A stretch of DNA of 10,594 nt from Candidatus Omnitrophota bacterium (GTDB lineage: Bacteria; Omnitrophota; Gorgyraeia; Gygaellales; Profunditerraquicolaceae). Positions within the stretch are counted from its first letter, which is position 1, and each line of letters opens with the position of its first letter. Location: positions 1 to 10,594 of the forward strand of contig JAGUUJ010000106.1 of the NCBI GenBank assembly GCA_020063525.1, read 5' to 3'. The position numbers and the translations under genes are program-made. Below the pieces are notes generated by a model. The model was not told the origin of the DNA, ran no database searches, and worked only from the letters and a program-made list of their open reading frames with translations. Below are positions 1-7,206 of this stretch, piece by piece.

Positions 1-19
1 TATATATAAAAATCAAGTT

Positions 20-925
20 TTATTTTATAAATTCGCTAAATTCGGGTGGTATTTCGCAAGAGAACTCTACGAATTTTCCTGTGCGCGGATGCACAAAACC
101 AATATATTTGGCGTGCAATGCTAAACGGCTAAATTCATTATTCTTGCCATATTTAGTATCGCCTAAAATAGGATGTCCTAAAAAAGCAAGATGCACCCTT
201 AACTGATGAGTCCTGCCTGTAAAGGGCTCTAATTCCACTAAGCTAAAATCTTCTCTACGCTTAAGGGTCAGGTAATATGTCTTGGCATATTTTGTCTTTT
301 TGCCAAAGCCCACTGACATATTTTTTCTTTTATAAGGATGCCTGCCTATAGGTAACTCAATGATATTCTCATCGAATTCCATTTTGCCCTTTACCAATGC
401 AATATATTTGCGTTTAATACTGTGTTTGGCAAACTGTTTTGCTAAGGCAAGGTGAGCGGCATTATTTTTAGCAACAACCAAAAGGCCAGATGTTCCCTTA
501 TCAAGCCTATGCACGATACCAGGCCTTTGCGGATTAATATCTGACAGCTTCTTAAAATGATACAGCAATGCATTTACTAATGTATGTTCATAATTTCCCG
601 GTGCAGGATGCACAACCAAACCCGAATACTTATTTATTATTGCCAGATATTCGTCTTCATAGATTATATCTAAAGGTATCTCTTCCGCCTCCAGGATATT
701 TGGCTTTTTATCTTCAATACGAACCTTAATTTCATCACCTGTTTTTACTTTGAAATGTGACTTTATTAAATTTGAGCTATTCACCATTACCTTGCCATCT
801 AGAACCAATCTTTGTATAAAAGTACGGGAAAGACCAAGATTCTTCTTTTTAGAAAATTCCATAAGAAATAAATCTAAACGCATATTTGCATTATGCTCGT
901 TTACCTTCAATACGTATTCCTGCAT
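20..925 (-). CDS. rluD: RluA/RluD-family 23S rRNA pseudouridine synthase
   Basis: A 301-residue protein that should isomerise specific uridines to pseudouridine in large-subunit rRNA. The N-terminal part (about residues 15-75) reads as an S4 RNA-binding domain. The catalytic domain follows, with HRLDKGTSG at 139-147, where D142 is the expected catalytic aspartate, and the family motif GRTHQLRVHL at 237-246. The length is typical of the S4-containing RluD type, and both ends are intact. The ATG lies one base after the lgt stop codon (TAA, T, ATG), so translation is probably coupled to lgt, and this is the last visible gene of the operon. Only 19 AT-rich bases follow the stop, too few to judge a terminator. 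The family is certain. The exact rRNA target (RluD-like 1911/1915/1917 or another site) cannot be told from sequence, so the symbol is by similarity. Confidence 0.93.
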   Translation of the reverse strand: MQEYVLKVNEHNANMRLDLFLMEFSKKKNLGLSRTFIQRLVLDGKVMVNSSNLIKSHFKVKTGDEIKVRIEDKKPNILEAEEIPLDIIYEDEYLAIINKYSGLVVHPAPGNYEHTLVNALLYHFKKLSDINPQRPGIVHRLDKGTSGLLVVAKNNAAHLALAKQFAKHSIKRKYIALVKGKMEFDENIIELPIGRHPYKRKNMSVGFGKKTKYAKTYYLTLKRREDFSLVELEPFTGRTHQLRVHLAFLGHPILGDTKYGKNNEFSRLALHAKYIGFVHPRTGKFVEFSCEIPPEFSEFIK

Positions 926-926
926 A

Positions 927-1658
927 TTATTTTTTAGATTTCTTAATTAAAAGGATTTCCCATGCGGCAAGGCAGAATATTGCAATACTCATAAGTTGGA
1001 ACAAAGTCAAACCAAAGATAATAATCTCATTATCAGCGCGCCAGAATTCAATGAAGAACCTCTTTATCGAATAAAATAGAAGGTAGGCAAAAAATATTTC
1101 ACCTTCTCTACGAGGCTTGTCCTGAAGGAATCTTAAAATAATAAAGATAAAAATTAAAGCCAAAGAAGAGTATATTTGAGTTGGAATAAGAACTAACTTA
1201 TGTACCGGGAAATAAATTCCAAATTTAGAGAACTTGCCAAAACAGCAACCGTTCAATAAACAGCCGATCCTGCCTATGGCCTGACCTAAGGCAACAAAAG
1301 GGCTCATTAAATCAAGGATTCTATATATCGATAATTTTTTCTTCTTTAAAAATACAGTGCCAGAAAAAAATCCTAACATTAGTCCGCCGAACCACGATAA
1401 TCCTCCGAGCTGAAGCATAACGATCTGAAGAGGGTTTTTTAGGTAATAAGTTATATTCTCGATTACATATAAAATACGCGCGCCGATAATTCCAAAGATA
1501 AAGACTATGAAAAAGAGATTAAAAATTATATCGGGATTGATCTTCTGTTTTTTAGCCTGGAAGGCGGCTAATGTTGAGCTTACCATGAAGGCTACTGCAA
1601 GCATAATGCCGTAGGAATAGATAGTAAATGGACCTATTTTGCAGATTATCGGATACAT
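927..1658 (-). CDS. lgt: Prolipoprotein diacylglyceryl transferase
   Basis: Lgt is an inner-membrane enzyme that moves a diacylglyceryl group from phosphatidylglycerol to the lipobox cysteine of prolipoproteins, the step before LspA. The 243-residue protein is strongly hydrophobic with about seven membrane segments. It carries the Lgt signature GRIGCLLNGCCFG (129-141), PTQIY (159-163), RREGE (183-187) and the C-terminal RFFIEFWRAD (200-209). The loop GGLSWFGG (85-92) replaces the SFHGG of E. coli Lgt, so the histidine known as essential there (H103) is not present. My recollection is that the lineage with the GCC(Y/F)G signature usually has an aromatic residue at this place. The start is ATG at 1658, after a run of seven-base repeats and without a clear Shine-Dalgarno site; the gap to the lspA stop is 13 bases. 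Lgt next to LspA supports a shared role in lipoprotein maturation. Confidence 0.93.
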   Translation of the reverse strand: MYPIICKIGPFTIYSYGIMLAVAFMVSSTLAAFQAKKQKINPDIIFNLFFIVFIFGIIGARILYVIENITYYLKNPLQIVMLQLGGLSWFGGLMLGFFSGTVFLKKKKLSIYRILDLMSPFVALGQAIGRIGCLLNGCCFGKFSKFGIYFPVHKLVLIPTQIYSSLALIFIFIILRFLQDKPRREGEIFFAYLLFYSIKRFFIEFWRADNEIIIFGLTLFQLMSIAIFCLAAWEILLIKKSKK

Positions 1659-1661
1659 ATT

Positions 1662-1689
1662 ATTCTGGTTTCTATACTCTGGTTTCTGG
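1662..1689. repeat. Seven-base tandem repeat across the lspA stop codon
   Basis: On the plus strand four consecutive seven-base units can be read: ATTCTGG, TTTCTAT, ACTCTGG, TTTCTGG. On the coding strand these give CCAGAAA, CCAGAGT, ATAGAAA, CCAGAAT. The tract encodes the last LspA residues (PETRV), contains the lspA stop codon (1672-1674) and fills most of the gap before the lgt start. It leaves lgt without an obvious Shine-Dalgarno site. Confidence 0.7.
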
Positions 1690-2190
1690 GCTCTTTAATA
1701 TCGCGTAACCCAACAATATCGCTCCGATAGTTATGGCACTATCCGCTACATTAAATACCGGCCAGATACGAAAATCCAAGAAATCAATCACATATCCTAA
1801 GCGTAACCGGTCAATAAGGTTCCCTAAGGCACCGGCTAAGATAAGAGCCAAAGATATATTACAAGAAAATCGCCTTCGGCGATGACTTTCTGCGATTTGC
1901 AGTGGTTGGGAAAGTGCTTTATACTTTCCTATACCATAAAAAGAATATTTTTTGTATTTATTATTTCGTAAGGCAGAATAAATCAAAATTACGGCAAATA
2001 TAGATATAAATATAAATAACGGAGTCTGGTTCTTAAGGATGCCAAAGGCTGCGCCGCGATTATGGATGAGCGTAAGATGAAATATTCCTTTTATTAAAGG
2101 CGCAGATTGATTTAATAATAAATTCTTGGTGGCAAGTAATTTAGTGAGTTGGTCTGTGACAAGAATGGACAGCGCGATGATAAAAATCAT
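1672..2190 (-). CDS. lspA: Signal peptidase II (lipoprotein signal peptidase)
   Basis: LspA is the membrane aspartyl peptidase that removes the signal peptide of diacylglyceryl-modified prolipoproteins. With the start at ATG 2190 the protein has 172 residues: TM1 about 1-17, the motif NRGAAFG (44-50), TM2 about 57-74, TM3 about 112-125 ending in GNLIDR, and TM4 about 148-165 with FNVADS. D127 and D150 are the expected catalytic pair. Residues about 82-110, in the cytoplasmic loop between TM2 and TM3, are an extra segment of roughly 25 residues that E. coli LspA lacks and that is coded by a palindrome-rich stretch. The reading frame also stays open upstream to ATG 2238 (and TTG 2241), but those 16 extra codons come wholly from a repeat element and have no ribosome site. 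I prefer 2190 because TM1 begins there, although its Shine-Dalgarno (GAAAG) is weak too. The gene lies between a TraR/DksA gene and lgt. Confidence 0.9.
   Translation of the reverse strand: MIFIIALSILVTDQLTKLLATKNLLLNQSAPLIKGIFHLTLIHNRGAAFGILKNQTPLFIFISIFAVILIYSALRNNKYKKYSFYGIGKYKALSQPLQIAESHRRRRFSCNISLALILAGALGNLIDRLRLGYVIDFLDFRIWPVFNVADSAITIGAILLGYAILKSPETRV
1869..1929. repeat. Palindrome-rich in-frame insertion in lspA
   Basis: Three small inverted repeats follow one another: ATCGCC/GGCGAT with a TTC loop (1869-1883), CTGC/GCAG with a five-base loop (1890-1902), and GGAAAGT/ACTTTCC with a seven-base loop (1909-1929). The stretch encodes the extra arginine-rich loop of LspA (about residues 86-108) and keeps the reading frame. 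The 11-base core CGCCTTCGGCG (1871-1881) also occurs in the palindromic element inside yggS (7731-7741). The exact ends are uncertain because I compared only with the remembered E. coli LspA sequence. Confidence 0.6.
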
Positions 2191-2238
2191 CAATCTTTCG
2201 ACTGCGCTCAAGATTGATGGTGAGCGGAGCCGAACCAT
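2188..2238. repeat. Palindromic repeat at the 5' end of lspA
   Basis: CATCAATCTT (2188-2197) and AAGATTGATG (2210-2219) form a perfect 10-base inverted repeat around a 12-base loop. Overlapping it, TTCGACTGCGCTCA (2197-2210) and TGAGCGGAGCCGAA (2221-2234) form a second inverted pair matching at 12 of 14 positions. TTCGACTxCGCTCA-like words of this kind are familiar as dispersed repeats in many bacterial genomes (from memory, not searched). The element sits between the dksA-like stop codon and the lspA membrane domain, so it either fills the leader or adds about 16 codons to lspA. It could fold into alternative hairpins near the lspA start. Confidence 0.7.
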
Positions 2239-2251
2239 CAAAAATTGGCGG

Positions 2252-2635
2252 TTATCGCTTTTCTTTTTTTTCTTGGCATTTAACGCAGAGCCGCGCGAAG
2301 GGAACCACTTTTAATCTGGTTTTTGTGATAAGGGATTTACATTCTTCGCATATACCAAATGTGCCTTCTTCTATTTTTTTTAAGGCATCATCTAATTCGT
2401 ATAAGGACTGCCTTTCATTAGAAGCCAGACCCAGCGAAAACTCTCTATCATAGGTGTCAGTTGCGACGTCCGCCATATGGTAGGTGTAACCGGATATATC
2501 TCCGGCAGCGTCCTTTTGAGATTTCTTCAATGTATCTTCGGATATATGCTTTATCTCATCAAGAATCTTTTCTTTTATTTTCAGGATTAATTTTTTGAAA
2601 TACTCTAATTCTTTCTTATTAAATTTCTTTTTCAA
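2252..2635 (-). CDS. TraR/DksA C4-type zinc-finger protein
   Basis: A 127-residue protein of the TraR/DksA family, whose members enter the RNA polymerase secondary channel or otherwise tune transcription. The N-terminal half is charged and probably a helical coiled coil (about 5-40 and 60-90), with acidic residues at the tip (D56, D60, D63 in the stretch DVATDTYDRE). The C-terminal zinc finger has cysteines C96, C99, C117 and C120. The start is TTG at 2635, chosen because no earlier ATG exists and GGAG lies nine bases upstream, inside the end of ileS. It follows the ileS stop (2642-2644) by six bases. The acidic tip differs from the DxxDxA of E. coli DksA, so whether it acts as a true (p)ppGpp cofactor is open; YteA-like or general TraR-like protein is the safer name. 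Its place between ileS and lspA is, from memory, common in some uncultured phyla. Confidence 0.88.
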   Translation of the reverse strand: MKKKFNKKELEYFKKLILKIKEKILDEIKHISEDTLKKSQKDAAGDISGYTYHMADVATDTYDREFSLGLASNERQSLYELDDALKKIEEGTFGICEECKSLITKTRLKVVPFARLCVKCQEKKEKR

Positions 2636-2641
2636 CTTTTC

Positions 2642-5452
2642 TCACTCCTCTCCGATAACTGCCATACACCTTTTGCAAATCAAAGGATGGGTATTAAATT
2701 CACCTACAGAAACATCGTAATTCCAGCAACGCATACATTTGGCTCCATCTGCTTTAAGAGCTAATATCGCAATATCAGAAAAGTTAGCAGCTCTGCTTAT
2801 ATTAGGATCCAACTTATCCTGCTTTGTTACCTCTACCTGTGAAACCTTAAAAATCTCACAAATATCATCTTTTAGGCTTTCTAAGAATTTATAACGTTCT
2901 TCTGTTTTTGTCAACAGTTTTATTTTAGCATCAAAGGAACTGCCGATTTCACCTTTGCCGCGTATTTCTTCCAACTTTTCATTTACCTCTGGCACTAAAG
3001 CCATAATCGTTTTTAATTCCTCAAAAATATCCTGTCCTTTGCCAAACAAGCTATCCTGAGAAAAAACCGGATTCCTTTGGGGCCATCCTAAAAGATGAAC
3101 GCTGGTAACGGGACTATCCTGTTTTTCTTTGGGCATATTCTGCCAGATTTCTTCTGCGGTAAAAACGAGGACTGGGGCCATTAACCTTACCATAACGTTG
3201 AGTATCTCATAAATAGCTGTCTGGGCGGCCTTTCTTTCTGTTGAATTAGCGGCATATGTATAAAGCCTGCCTTTAGCCATATCGAGATAGAATGTGGATA
3301 GTTCCATGTTACAAAATTCATAAATTGCCTGATAAGCCTTATAGAACTCAAACTTATCATATGCTTTATTTACGGGCTCTAATAGCAGCCTCTGTATCCC
3401 GTATAATATCCATTTATCAATTTTTCTTAAATTCTTATAACTGACCTTGTCAGTATCAGGATTAAAATCATAGAGGTTGCTTAAGATAAACCTGGCCGTG
3501 TTTCTGATTTTCCGGTAGGCTTCTGCAAGCCTGGCCAATATCTCTTTAGAAATCCTGACATCCTCATTGTAATCGCTTGAGGCAACCCACATCCTTAAAA
3601 TATCCGCGCCGTAATCCTTTATGATGTCAAAAGGGGAAATAACGTTGCCCAAAGATTTAGACATCTTTTTGCCTTCTGCGTCAACAACAAACCCGTGAGT
3701 AAGCACGCTTTTAAAAGGCGGTTTCCCCTCAATGCACATCGAAGAAATCAAAGATGATTGAAACCATCCGCGATGCTGGTCAGAGCCTTCGAGGTACAAG
3801 GCGCTGGGGAATTCTAATTCCTGTCTCTTCTTTAATACTGCCTGGTGGCTTACTCCTGAATCAAACCAGACATCAAGGATATCAGGGCCTTTAGAGAATT
3901 TATCGTTGCCGCATTTACATTTGTATCCCTGCGGCAGAAAGTCCTCAACCTGCCTGCTAAACCATGCATCCGAACCTTCCCGGGCGGAAAACTCCGCAAA
4001 CTTATCAATGACCTGCGGATCGAGAATCTCTTCACGGCATTTATCGCAAACCAATACGGGGATCGGAACGCCCCAGTATCTCTGACGAGACAAACACCAG
4101 TCAGGCCTTAATTCAACCATCGCCGAAATACGCTCCCTCCCGCTAACAGGTATCCATTCGACATCTTGTTCTATGGTAGTAAGCAACCTCTTCCTTAAAT
4201 CAGCCTGATCAATATTTAAAAACCACTGTTTAGTGGCCCTGGATATTACCGGATTCCTGCAACGCCAACAGTGAGGATAGGAATGCCGGATTTCGCCCGA
4301 AAAAAGCAATGCACCGATTTTCTGCAGCTTCTCAAGGATAAGCGGGTTTGCATCATAGACATTCATACCGGAAAAATCAATTATACTTGCATCAAATCTC
4401 CCCTTAGTATCAACCGGCATGACAATATCCAGTTTATATTTTATCCCCGTTAAATAATCCTCGTTACCGTGTCCGCAAGCCGTATGCACAAGGCCGCTGC
4501 CCTCTTCTCTGGAGACATAATCAGCCAGGACTACCCTGGCTTTCCTTAAACCAAAAGGATGAGTGTAAGCTAACCCCTCTAATTGCCTGCCGCTAATCTC
4601 ACGGATTACTTCATGTTTTTCTATCCCCGCCTTAGATAAAACATTATCCAATAAATCTTTTGCGATGATCAGATTGCCCTTATCTGTTTTGATATATGCG
4701 TAAGTAAAATCCGGATGTACTGCCACCGCCACATTAGCAATCAGGGTCCACGGCGTTGTCGTCCAGATCAAAAGAAAGGCATCTTTCAAATAGTTATCAT
4801 TATCATCCAGCCTGAATTTAACGAATATCGAAGGAGAGGTATGGTCTTCGTATTCAACCTCTGCCTCCGCAAGGGCAGTCTCGCACCTAAAACACCAATT
4901 CACGGGTTTTAATCCGCGATACACATAACCTTTCCTGACTAATGCCCCTAATGACTCCAATATGCCTTCTTCGTAATCAGGCGTTAAAGTCAAATAAGGG
5001 TTCTGCCAATCGCCGAATACGCCCAGGCGTATGAATTGCTCTTTTTGTATGGAAACGTACTTCAATGCGTAATCGTATGCCTTCTTTCTAAATTCTATTT
5101 GGGATATCTGGTATTTATTTATCTTTAATTCTTTAAACAACTGATGCTCAACCGGCAGGCCATGGCAATCCCAACCCGGTACATAGGCAGAATCATACCC
5201 TTGCATCGTCTTATACTTTACGATGATATCTTTTAAGGTTTTATTTAAGGCGTGGCCTATATGAATATCTCCGTTTGCATAAGGAGGCCCGTCATGGAGA
5301 ATGTATTTTGGCTTACCTTTGTATTCTTTACGAATAAGACGGTATATGTCCATATCCTGCCAAACCTTCAATAAAACAGGTTCTCTCTTGGGCAGGTCTG
5401 CCTTCATGGCAAATTTAGTGTGGGGAAGATTTAATGTATTCTTATAGTCCAT
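2642..5452 (-). CDS. ileS: Isoleucyl-tRNA synthetase
   Basis: A class I aminoacyl-tRNA synthetase that charges tRNA-Ile and edits misactivated valine. The 936-residue length equals the usual bacterial enzyme (about 938 in E. coli). Visible landmarks are PPYANGDIHIGH with HIGH at 64-67, the editing (CP1) domain in the next several hundred residues including WTTTPWTL, KMSKS at 596-600, a tRNA-binding anticodon domain, and a C-terminal zinc site with C906, C909, C926 and C929. The HIGH form and the C-terminal zinc finger indicate the bacterial (type 1, mupirocin-sensitive-like) branch. The ATG at 5452 gives the standard N-terminus, and AAGG lies about ten bases upstream at the edge of a repeat array. 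The gene is complete, with no frameshift seen. It is followed closely by the zinc-finger gene and lspA. Confidence 0.98.
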   Translation of the reverse strand: MDYKNTLNLPHTKFAMKADLPKREPVLLKVWQDMDIYRLIRKEYKGKPKYILHDGPPYANGDIHIGHALNKTLKDIIVKYKTMQGYDSAYVPGWDCHGLPVEHQLFKELKINKYQISQIEFRKKAYDYALKYVSIQKEQFIRLGVFGDWQNPYLTLTPDYEEGILESLGALVRKGYVYRGLKPVNWCFRCETALAEAEVEYEDHTSPSIFVKFRLDDNDNYLKDAFLLIWTTTPWTLIANVAVAVHPDFTYAYIKTDKGNLIIAKDLLDNVLSKAGIEKHEVIREISGRQLEGLAYTHPFGLRKARVVLADYVSREEGSGLVHTACGHGNEDYLTGIKYKLDIVMPVDTKGRFDASIIDFSGMNVYDANPLILEKLQKIGALLFSGEIRHSYPHCWRCRNPVISRATKQWFLNIDQADLRKRLLTTIEQDVEWIPVSGRERISAMVELRPDWCLSRQRYWGVPIPVLVCDKCREEILDPQVIDKFAEFSAREGSDAWFSRQVEDFLPQGYKCKCGNDKFSKGPDILDVWFDSGVSHQAVLKKRQELEFPSALYLEGSDQHRGWFQSSLISSMCIEGKPPFKSVLTHGFVVDAEGKKMSKSLGNVISPFDIIKDYGADILRMWVASSDYNEDVRISKEILARLAEAYRKIRNTARFILSNLYDFNPDTDKVSYKNLRKIDKWILYGIQRLLLEPVNKAYDKFEFYKAYQAIYEFCNMELSTFYLDMAKGRLYTYAANSTERKAAQTAIYEILNVMVRLMAPVLVFTAEEIWQNMPKEKQDSPVTSVHLLGWPQRNPVFSQDSLFGKGQDIFEELKTIMALVPEVNEKLEEIRGKGEIGSSFDAKIKLLTKTEERYKFLESLKDDICEIFKVSQVEVTKQDKLDPNISRAANFSDIAILALKADGAKCMRCWNYDVSVGEFNTHPLICKRCMAVIGEE

Positions 5453-5460
5453 TTTTATTC

Positions 5461-5521
5461 AGCCTTAAGCCTTAAGCTATAAGCTTTAAGCTTAAGGCTT
5501 ATAACTTATAGCTTATAGCTA
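5461..5521. repeat. Inverted array of seven-base units between mtnP and ileS
   Basis: This tract fills almost the whole 66-base gap. From the left, plus-strand units are AGCCTTA, AGCCTTA, AGCTATA, AGCTTTA. From the right the same type of unit runs in the opposite sense: TATAGCT, TATAGCT, TATAACT, TAAGGCT. The centre can form a 13-base-pair hairpin (5466-5478 with 5489-5501) with a ten-base loop. The right end includes the stop codon of the upstream phosphorylase gene (5519-5521), and the left end lies next to the ileS ribosome site. It has no U-run, so it is not a clear intrinsic terminator. Repeated TATAAG words on the coding strand resemble -10 boxes, but I found no matching -35. Confidence 0.75.
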
Positions 5522-6376
5522 CAAATACTTTCCGATTATAATTTTCAGATCCTTCTTTATCTTGGCAGGAATAACTTTTCTATCAGTAATTATTGCATAC
5601 TTAAGGGCGTCTTGACAGTTACAGCTTCTTTGGGCTTTTAGATTTTTAATCACTGTGCAGAGTATCCGTTTTGCATTTTCAACGTTCTTATTCAGGTTTT
5701 TGATTATCATATCGATAGTCACGCTCGCATGCTGTGGATGCCAACAGTCATAATCCGTAACCGCAGCTAAAGTGGCATAACATATTTCTGCTTCCCTGGC
5801 TAACTTTGCTTCCGCAAAATTTGTCATCCCGATTACGTCCATGCCCCAGCTGCGATAGAGTTTTGACTCAGCAAGGGTGGAAAACGCAGGGCCTTCCATG
5901 TTTACGTAAGTACCGCCGTTATGTACATTTAAATTTAAGCTTTTACCTGCATCATACAGCAGGCCGCGCAGTTCTTCGCATACCGGATGCGAGAATTCGA
6001 TGTGGGCAACTATGCCTTCAGAAAAGAAACTCATATCGCGCGCATAATTAGTCCTGTCTACAAACTGGTCTACGGCTACAAAATCCAAAGGCCTGAATTC
6101 TTCCTTAAGGCTTCCGCAGGCAGTAACAGAAATAATACGTTCAACGCCGAGCTTTTTCATGCCGAATATATTTGCCCGGTAATTTATGTGGCTGGGTGGT
6201 ATACGGTGGCCTACGTCGTGGCGCGGCACGAATACAACCTCTCTGCCTTCCAGCGCCCCTAAAATGAATTTTCCTGAAGGCTTACCGAAAGGAGTAGTAA
6301 CAGAGATTTCTTTTACATCTTTAATCCCTTCAATTTTATATAAACCACTGCCTCCGATAATACCTATGCGTGGCAT
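5519..6376 (-). CDS. mtnP: 5'-methylthioadenosine phosphorylase (MTAP/PNP family 2)
   Basis: This enzyme should cleave methylthioadenosine with phosphate to adenine and methylthioribose-1-phosphate, in purine and methionine salvage. The 285-residue protein matches the family along its length: IGGSGLY (7-13) and TPFGKPS (28-34) at the phosphate site, RHDVGH (52-57), SHINYRANI (62-70), TACGSL (85-90), NMEGPAFS (159-166), and the base-binding TDYDCW (207-212). D208 and D210 favour adenine (MTAP type) over the asparagine seen in guanine/hypoxanthine phosphorylases. Close relatives include methylthioinosine phosphorylases, so the exact base remains an inference. The start is ATG 6376, because AGGAGG (6381-6386) lies four bases upstream within the end of proC and the protein then begins directly at the first beta strand. 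The open frame extends further upstream but overlaps proC. Two bases separate the codons TAG and ATG less one, so the genes are translationally coupled. Confidence 0.92.
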   Translation of the reverse strand: MPRIGIIGGSGLYKIEGIKDVKEISVTTPFGKPSGKFILGALEGREVVFVPRHDVGHRIPPSHINYRANIFGMKKLGVERIISVTACGSLKEEFRPLDFVAVDQFVDRTNYARDMSFFSEGIVAHIEFSHPVCEELRGLLYDAGKSLNLNVHNGGTYVNMEGPAFSTLAESKLYRSWGMDVIGMTNFAEAKLAREAEICYATLAAVTDYDCWHPQHASVTIDMIIKNLNKNVENAKRILCTVIKNLKAQRSCNCQDALKYAIITDRKVIPAKIKKDLKIIIGKYL

Positions 6377-6377
6377 A

Positions 6378-7205
6378 CTACCTCCTTGATAATTCCCTTG
6401 CACGCTTAACCGCTGCTTTAACTGCCTCAACGAGAGTTCCGCCTCTATGCAATACCTCTAAGGCTGCTTCAGTAGTACCACCTTTAGAAATTACTTGTTT
6501 CTTTAATCGGCCCGGGGATAGTCTTGTTTGTTTAAGCAGTAAATCGCTATAAACTACAGTCCAACGGGCTAAAAAATGCGCCTCTTGCTCAGAAAAACCT
6601 AGACTTTTGGCGGCTTTTTTTAAACGCACAATAAAATCTTTCTGAAACTCAGAATTATTATTTTTATATACTTGCGGATTAGATTCAATCTCATTAAAAT
6701 AATAACCAGGACCGCTTCCAGAAATTGCAGTAGCGGCATTCATTTTATCTTCGCTTAAATCCTGAATTTTACCTATATATTTAAATATTTCTTTAGCAAC
6801 TCTCAAGTCTTTATCTGAGGTTGATTTTCCTTTACATAAACAAGTTACTGATTTACCGATCTTCGCCCCTATATTTGGCATTGCCCTGACTGTTCTGGCG
6901 TTACCCAAGAATTTCTCAATGTATGCCGTATTAATCCCGGCAGCTATGGAAATAATTAATTTCCCTTTCACATAACTCTTAATTTCATTTAAGACTACAT
7001 CAAAATCCTGAGGTTTTACCGCTAATATAACGACATCTGTATTTTTTATTAAGTCTAAAATACTAACGGCGACATTTATGCCCGTAAGGCGCTTGGTTTT
7101 CCCTTTATCTTTATCAAAAACCCAGACTTTATATTTAGATTTAATGCCCTCAGCAATGCTTGAGCCCATATTGCCAAATCCGATTATGCCGATATTTTTC
7201 TTCAT
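6378..7205 (-). CDS. proC: Pyrroline-5-carboxylate reductase
   Basis: ProC makes proline from pyrroline-5-carboxylate with NAD(P)H. The 275-residue protein has the Rossmann motif GFGNMG (9-14), AVKPQ (62-66), VRAMPN (106-111), and in the C-terminal dimer domain SGSGPGYYF (162-170) and SKGGTTEAALEVL (240-252). Between the last two, residues about 171-193 (many Asn, Glu and Lys) make this stretch roughly 19 residues longer than in typical ProC, in a helix near the dimer interface. The DNA there shows no repeat. I chose ATG 7205, which gives the standard MKKNIGIIGFG start and follows the yggS stop (TAA at 7207-7209) by one base. An alternative TTG at 7214 has AGGG six bases upstream and would add three residues. 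yggS-proC adjacency is common in bacteria and fits a link between PLP and amino-acid balance. Confidence 0.94.
   Translation of the reverse strand: MKKNIGIIGFGNMGSSIAEGIKSKYKVWVFDKDKGKTKRLTGINVAVSILDLIKNTDVVILAVKPQDFDVVLNEIKSYVKGKLIISIAAGINTAYIEKFLGNARTVRAMPNIGAKIGKSVTCLCKGKSTSDKDLRVAKEIFKYIGKIQDLSEDKMNAATAISGSGPGYYFNEIESNPQVYKNNNSEFQKDFIVRLKKAAKSLGFSEQEAHFLARWTVVYSDLLLKQTRLSPGRLKKQVISKGGTTEAALEVLHRGGTLVEAVKAAVKRARELSRR
6381..6386 (-). promoter_or_regulatory. Ribosome binding site of mtnP
   Basis: AGGAGG on the coding strand, formed by the last two arginine codons of proC, lies four bases before ATG 6376. It fixes the phosphorylase start and couples it to proC. Confidence 0.75.
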
Positions 7206-7206
7206 A

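Noticed and set aside
1..19. Terminator after rluD
   Set aside because: Only 19 AT-rich bases are available and no hairpin can be seen within the window.
2126..2453. Small plus-strand ORFs over lspA and the zinc-finger gene
   Set aside because: They are antisense to well-supported genes, have no recognisable domain and no convincing ribosome site.
5453..5518. T-box leader or intrinsic terminator before ileS
   Set aside because: The gap is only 66 bases, lacks a T-box motif (TGGNACCGCG-like) and lacks a U-run after the hairpin.
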